DNA from: Skeletonema tropicum | Taxonomy: Eukaryota > Bacillariophyta > Thalassiosirophyceae > Thalassiosirales > Thalassiosiraceae | Length of the DNA: 64,000 nt | Direction of reading: 5' to 3' | Assembly (NCBI GenBank): GCA_037178625.1 | Contig: CM074130.1 | Coordinates: 2,170,001 to 2,234,000, forward strand | Part shown: piece after piece, positions 60,414-64,000 of the stretch | Layout: the number at the start of each line of letters is the position of its first letter | Position numbering within the stretch: position 1 is the first letter of the stretch | Position numbers and translations under genes: made by a program | The notes under the pieces: generated by a model | What the model was told of the DNA's origin: nothing | The model's database searches: none | What the model saw: only the letters and a program-made list of their open reading frames with translations

Positions 60414-61448
60414 CTAACTAGCCATTCTTCCACATTCATTCACCAAGTCCAATATGTCATCTTTCATCAAAGCTCCTTCTACTCGCTTGACTTCTTTACT
60501 TACATTGCCTCCATCAAAGTATACAAGAGTAGGAAGACCTCCGATTCGTAATACGCTCGCCAGTCGATGATATTTGTCACTATCTATCTTCATGACCCTA
60601 CACGAAGGTCCCAACTCTGCAGCTGCAGCTTCAAGTTGAGGGGCAACCATCTTGCAGGGACCGCACCACAAGGCATAGAGGTCCAATAAGATTGGTGAAT
60701 GTGGCAATTCATTTCCATCAGCTGCTGCTGGTTTTGTTGCAACACCATTTTGCACATCAGATTCCAACCAACCCATCTCCTGCAGCAATACACTCTCTGA
60801 AACATCAGTCACTTCACCGGGAATGATTGATCCACTACGACTAAAGTTTTTACTCTGAACGAATCGTTGCTCCATTGCGTTACATAGTGCTTGAACCATT
60901 TGCTCTTTTTCATTGAACGTTCCCCATCTGACTTTAAATTCAGAGAGCTTTTCTTTGAGTACCTTTACTCTCAACTCTCTCAGTTCAGAGATTGTAGCTT
61001 CTCTGTCAAACTCATCATCAGCATCCAGTGATATCGTTGTTGCATCATCCTTTACTTTGCCATCTTCATGAATAGGTGCATGAGTAGACTCTGTTGAAGC
61101 TACATCCTCTTTCTCTGTTACTGCCACCACCGGGTGATTTTCTCTGGCTTCTAACAGTCGTTTCACTAGACTCTCCCTATCAAAGCAATCCGCATACGAC
61201 ACGTTTCGTTCCTTGAGCTCACTTTGAATTTCACGCAATCTCATCTCAGAAGGTTTTGTTAGAGTACTTTCATTTGACGAGTCATCAGTTACACTGTTGG
61301 CGACAAGTAAATAATGATGGAATGATTGTTGCCCTGTGATTTTTGAGATCGAGATCGCTGGTGGTGCAACAAACGCATGTGATTGACTCCTACAGGCGAT
61401 GCAGGCCACCGCGAAGATCAAGGGACCTAATTTCTTGGATGTATTCAT
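60414..61448 (-). CDS. Plastid thioredoxin-domain protein with two SAP-like helical motifs
   Basis: 344 residues. The signal peptide ends S-H-A before Phe26 (F-V-A-P-P), the plastid pattern. Two SAP/LEM-like helix-extended-helix motifs lie at about 67-101 (L-R-E-I-Q-S-E-L-K-E-R-N-V) and 152-193 (I-S-E-L-R-E-L-R-V-K-V-L-K-E). A thioredoxin fold at about 235-340 has the full redox centre W-C-G-P-C at 261-265 and the cis-Pro in G-G-L-P-T-L-V-Y-F. It should reduce disulphides of stromal targets. SAP-like motifs often bind DNA or RNA, so it may act on nucleoid or RNA-associated proteins (inference). Convergent with the AAA gene, 51 bp between stops. Confidence 0.88.
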   Translation of the reverse strand: MNTSKKLGPLIFAVACIACRSQSHAFVAPPAISISKITGQQSFHHYLLVANSVTDDSSNESTLTKPSEMRLREIQSELKERNVSYADCFDRESLVKRLLEARENHPVVAVTEKEDVASTESTHAPIHEDGKVKDDATTISLDADDEFDREATISELRELRVKVLKEKLSEFKVRWGTFNEKEQMVQALCNAMEQRFVQSKNFSRSGSIIPGEVTDVSESVLLQEMGWLESDVQNGVATKPAAADGNELPHSPILLDLYALWCGPCKMVAPQLEAAAAELGPSCRVMKIDSDKYHRLASVLRIGGLPTLVYFDGGNVSKEVKRVEGALMKDDILDLVNECGRMAS

Positions 61449-61699
61449 ATTATCGTCAGCGATTAGTGTAGTGGCGGAGTAGTCTACCTAAGTATCGTCG
61501 AAAAAAAAATAGATTTCGACGATACTTTAAAATTTCTGTATGGTAGCATGGCTGTTAGCTGTTTAGGGGAGTTCGGGATGTTGTTGTGCAGGTTGCTCGT
61601 AAAAAGATCCACGTGGAATGTTTGGGCCCACTGCCCGCTGCCCCGCCAACCGCCATAACCATAACAATAAGATCTCAGTTCAAAAAATAGGAAGACACC

Positions 61700-63634
61700 A
61701 TGGGATCCGAAACAGCAGTAGCCTCCATGAAGAATATCCCTTCAAAACAGGCCATAAAATCGGCTACAGCTACAACAAAGATTAAGGATGATAAGACTCT
61801 GCCAGCGTGCATCATCGTTGACAACGGAGGATGGACAGTGAAATACGGCCTCGTCCCACAATCACACCAAAACAACAACAACAACGATGAACCCGCACGT
61901 GCAACAATGTCCAAAATGTACAACGCCACTGCTCGACCACCTCACCAATTAACTGTTCTAACTGGAGATGAAATCACAACACGCATGAAAAATTTAGGGC
62001 AATTGACTTGGAACAATTCCATGGAACGAGGGATGATTACAGATGGTGAGACACAATTGAGAGTTTGGGCGCGTACATTAGAAGTATTGGGTGTACTTCC
62101 TTCGCCTCAAATAAAAGGGGGAGGTTTCCTAACGACTCAAGGTGCTGCTGCTACGAAACGAAGGGGAAATGCTGCGAATGCATCATCATCAGGTGATGCT
62201 ACTGCGAGCAACAGCAACGCTTCGATACAAAAGTATTCATCGAATGACTGTACATTTCTTCTTCTTGAACCACCACACGTGCCCTCAGTCATATCAGAAG
62301 GGGTGGATTGTATGTTATTTCGTGAGTTGGGTATTGGGAGAGTGGCGCGTGTGTTAGGCCCATGTATGGCTGCGTTCAAATACTTGTCTGTTGGCAAACG
62401 AAGTGATGGTACTGACGATGCAACAACAACAACAACAACAACCATCAAAAGCGAATGGCTCAATGACGACACCAACTGCTGCTGTGTGATTGATTCTGGT
62501 TATTCATTCACACATGTCGTGCCCACTCATCGTGGTGGTGCAATGTCAAAAGCCATCCGAAGGCTGGACATTGGGGGTAAGGTGCTAACAAATCTACTCA
62601 AAGAGGCAGTGACCTACCGGCAATGGAATATGATGGACGAGTATCACATTGTCAATGATGCGAAGGAACAATTGAGTTTTGTCAGTGACAAGTTCGATTC
62701 AGAAATGAAGTTGGCACATGTCACTCGAAAGGGCCTTCGCTGGTTTGACCGTGAATATTTGTTGCCCGACTTTGTTAGTAGTACTCGAGGATCGGTTCGA
62801 TTGCCAGCACCGTTGCAGAGAGAAAGAGAGATGGAGGAAATGAAGAAGCTTGAATTGGAAAGGAAGGAAAAAGAAGAGGAAGAGCACAAAGACAGTGACG
62901 TTGATGATCATGACGGTAACGATCAACAAATAGAAGACGAAGGTGCTGATACTGCAGAGGATATGCATGTCGATGATACCAGTGCCAATAAGAAAAAGAA
63001 TTTAGATAGCAAGCGCCAGAAAAAGAAGACAAAGAAGCGGAGCAAAAAGCGAAAACACAATACCAAGCAAAGTGACGATGACGACGATGAAGTAGACATG
63101 TCGGGTGGTGAAGACTCCGACGAGGAATCAGAGGAACAGCGTCTCAAGCGGCTGAAAGCAATGAGAGACGAGGAGCGCAAGCGACGTGAAAGAGAGGAAC
63201 GTGAACGCCAGGCACTTGCCATGTCTGTGGAAAGATTTGCCATTCCGGAGGTATTATTTCGTCCGTCAGATATTGGCATGAATTGTGGTGGTATTGTTGA
63301 GGCAATTGTAGAATCAATCAATGCTTGTGACAAAATATACAGAGCAGCCATGTATAATAATGTTTTGCTCGTGGGAGGTAATGCAACTATCCCAGGATTC
63401 AGAGAGAGGGTGGAATCAGAGCTGAGAAAATTGGCTCCTGCGAACTATCCCGTTCGTGTATACTTACCAGACGACCCAGTGTCATTTGCCTGGGAGGGTG
63501 CAGTCCAATTTTCTCAACAGGATGGATTTCAAAAACAATGTTCCATAGATCGAGCAAGTTGGGAGGGAATGAAAAAGGCAGGCAAGGACCAATCAGGAAT
63601 ATGGGGAGAGCGCATAAACATTTCAGGAAAATAA
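61700..63634 (+). CDS. ARP6: Actin-related protein ARP6 with a large charged insertion
   Basis: 644 residues, against about 400-430 for usual ARP6. The actin fold starts at I-I-V-D-N-G-G-W-T-V-K-Y-G (about residue 36). ARP6-specific blocks are C-C-V-I-D-S-G-Y-S-F-T-H-V-V-P, A-I-R-R-L-D-I-G-G-K-V-L-T-N-L-L-K-E, Y-R-Q-W-N-M-M-D-E, and later E-R-F-A-I-P-E-V-L-F-R-P-S-D-I-G with N-N-V-L-L-V-G-G-N-A-T-I-P-G-F. Between them, about residues 370-510, lies a run of Lys, Glu, Asp and Arg likely to form a disordered or coiled arm. ARP6 is a subunit of the SWR1-type complex that loads histone H2A.Z. Smaller Asn, Thr and Ser runs also interrupt subdomain loops. Confidence 0.93.
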   Translation: MGSETAVASMKNIPSKQAIKSATATTKIKDDKTLPACIIVDNGGWTVKYGLVPQSHQNNNNNDEPARATMSKMYNATARPPHQLTVLTGDEITTRMKNLGQLTWNNSMERGMITDGETQLRVWARTLEVLGVLPSPQIKGGGFLTTQGAAATKRRGNAANASSSGDATASNSNASIQKYSSNDCTFLLLEPPHVPSVISEGVDCMLFRELGIGRVARVLGPCMAAFKYLSVGKRSDGTDDATTTTTTTIKSEWLNDDTNCCCVIDSGYSFTHVVPTHRGGAMSKAIRRLDIGGKVLTNLLKEAVTYRQWNMMDEYHIVNDAKEQLSFVSDKFDSEMKLAHVTRKGLRWFDREYLLPDFVSSTRGSVRLPAPLQREREMEEMKKLELERKEKEEEEHKDSDVDDHDGNDQQIEDEGADTAEDMHVDDTSANKKKNLDSKRQKKKTKKRSKKRKHNTKQSDDDDDEVDMSGGEDSDEESEEQRLKRLKAMRDEERKRREREERERQALAMSVERFAIPEVLFRPSDIGMNCGGIVEAIVESINACDKIYRAAMYNNVLLVGGNATIPGFRERVESELRKLAPANYPVRVYLPDDPVSFAWEGAVQFSQQDGFQKQCSIDRASWEGMKKAGKDQSGIWGERINISGK

Positions 63635-63736
63635 ATGATATAACATTAGCTTCATATAGGTACACCACTTACAAGCAAATAAATCAACTGTTGAAATAAT
63701 ATACTTGATGAATGAACCCTACCTAATAAAAACTTC

Positions 63737-64000
63737 TCAGAGCCCAGAGAAAAAGTCATCGTTCATTGCACTCAATTTGGCCATATTTTCCTCCATTGCA
63801 GACATTTTTGGCTTGGGTGGTTGTGGTGCAACTATACCACTGGCAGGAGTAGATGTCGGTGTTGGTGGCATACTCGTTTCCTTTGCTGGAGAAGAAGACG
63901 TTGTCGCCGCCCCACCAAGACCATTTAATTCATTCTGTAGTTGCCTCGCCAATGCTGCATCCTCTTCCTGTTGTCGCTTCTTTTCCTCCTCTTCCTTCTT
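63737..64000 (-). CDS. C-terminal part of a UIM-like protein, cut by the window edge
   Basis: The stop is at 63737 and the frame is open through 64000, so the N-terminal part lies outside. The visible part begins with a Lys/Glu helix, then E-E-D-A-A-L-A-R-Q-L-Q-N-E-L, which resembles a ubiquitin-interacting motif. A Pro/Ser/Thr-rich linker and M-E-E-N-M-A-K-L-S-A-M-N-D-D-F-F-S-G-L at the end follow. UIM plus an Asp-Phe-Phe tail is seen in endocytic adaptors, but no domain that would settle this is visible. Confidence 0.7.
   Translation of the reverse strand, partial: KKEEEEKKRQQEEDAALARQLQNELNGLGGAATTSSSPAKETSMPPTPTSTPASGIVAPQPPKPKMSAMEENMAKLSAMNDDFFSGL

Noticed and set aside
1..64000. tRNA, rRNA or spliceosomal RNA genes
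   Set aside because: I found no cloverleaf with conserved A and B boxes and no rRNA-like stretch by reading. A covariance search would settle it.

Overview
The window is nuclear DNA of a secondary-plastid alga, most probably a diatom. Seven predicted proteins open with a signal peptide whose cleavage site is followed by Phe or Trp (for example ATA-FAP, ASA-FPT, SHA-FVAP). This is the ASAFAP-type bipartite signal used to reach diatom plastids. Genes have few introns (95-142 bp, GT-AG). The gene content also fits an alga with plant-like families: L-galactonolactone dehydrogenase, NPSN-type SNARE, plastid fibrillin. I cannot name the species.

The first 28.5 kb is repeat-rich and gene-poor. It starts with about 26 copies of a 184-bp satellite (1-4722) that runs off the left edge. 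Next come a membrane protein gene (4934-6364), a decayed hAT transposon with perfect 22-bp inverted ends (6617-7611), a frameshifted unknown gene (9064-10300), a 318-bp MITE (10666-10983), a decayed reverse-transcriptase-type element (about 11200-13440), and a poorly coding 7-kb stretch bracketed by a 35-bp inverted repeat (14092-21229). The solid genes here are a glutaminyl-tRNA synthetase (21681-24419) with a plastid-type presequence and a fused EMAPII-like tRNA-binding domain, and a Cys/His-cluster protein (25468-26970). A second MITE sharing the core of the first lies at 25048-25284. An 83-bp tandem array and an inverted, diverged outpost of the left-edge satellite (27845-28530) close the region.

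From 28.9 kb to the right edge there are 20 genes whose strands alternate strictly (+ - + - ...). Convergent neighbours are 51-297 bp apart, and divergent neighbours share 250-590 bp promoters. In order: sulfotransferase-like protein, ADAT3-like tRNA deaminase subunit, fibrillin, UPF0301 protein, PDZ protein, GT60-type glycosyltransferase, Tul1-type RING ligase, TMEM144-like transporter, plastid uL10, galactonolactone dehydrogenase, NAF1, NPSN SNARE, C1GALT1-like glycosyltransferase, unknown plastid-type protein, EGF-domain membrane protein, DEK-like chromatin protein, double-AAA ATPase, plastid thioredoxin, ARP6, and a partial UIM-like protein. One divergent interval (49204-53081) is swollen by duplications and an insertion.

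Functionally the gene-dense half mixes plastid housekeeping (fibrillin, UPF0301, PDZ, uL10c, thioredoxin), RNP and ribosome biogenesis (NAF1, AFG2-like ATPase), tRNA modification (ADAT3), chromatin (DEK, ARP6) and the secretory pathway (Tul1, NPSN, C1GALT1). A GGCGCGCC-type motif recurs in three of the shared promoters.
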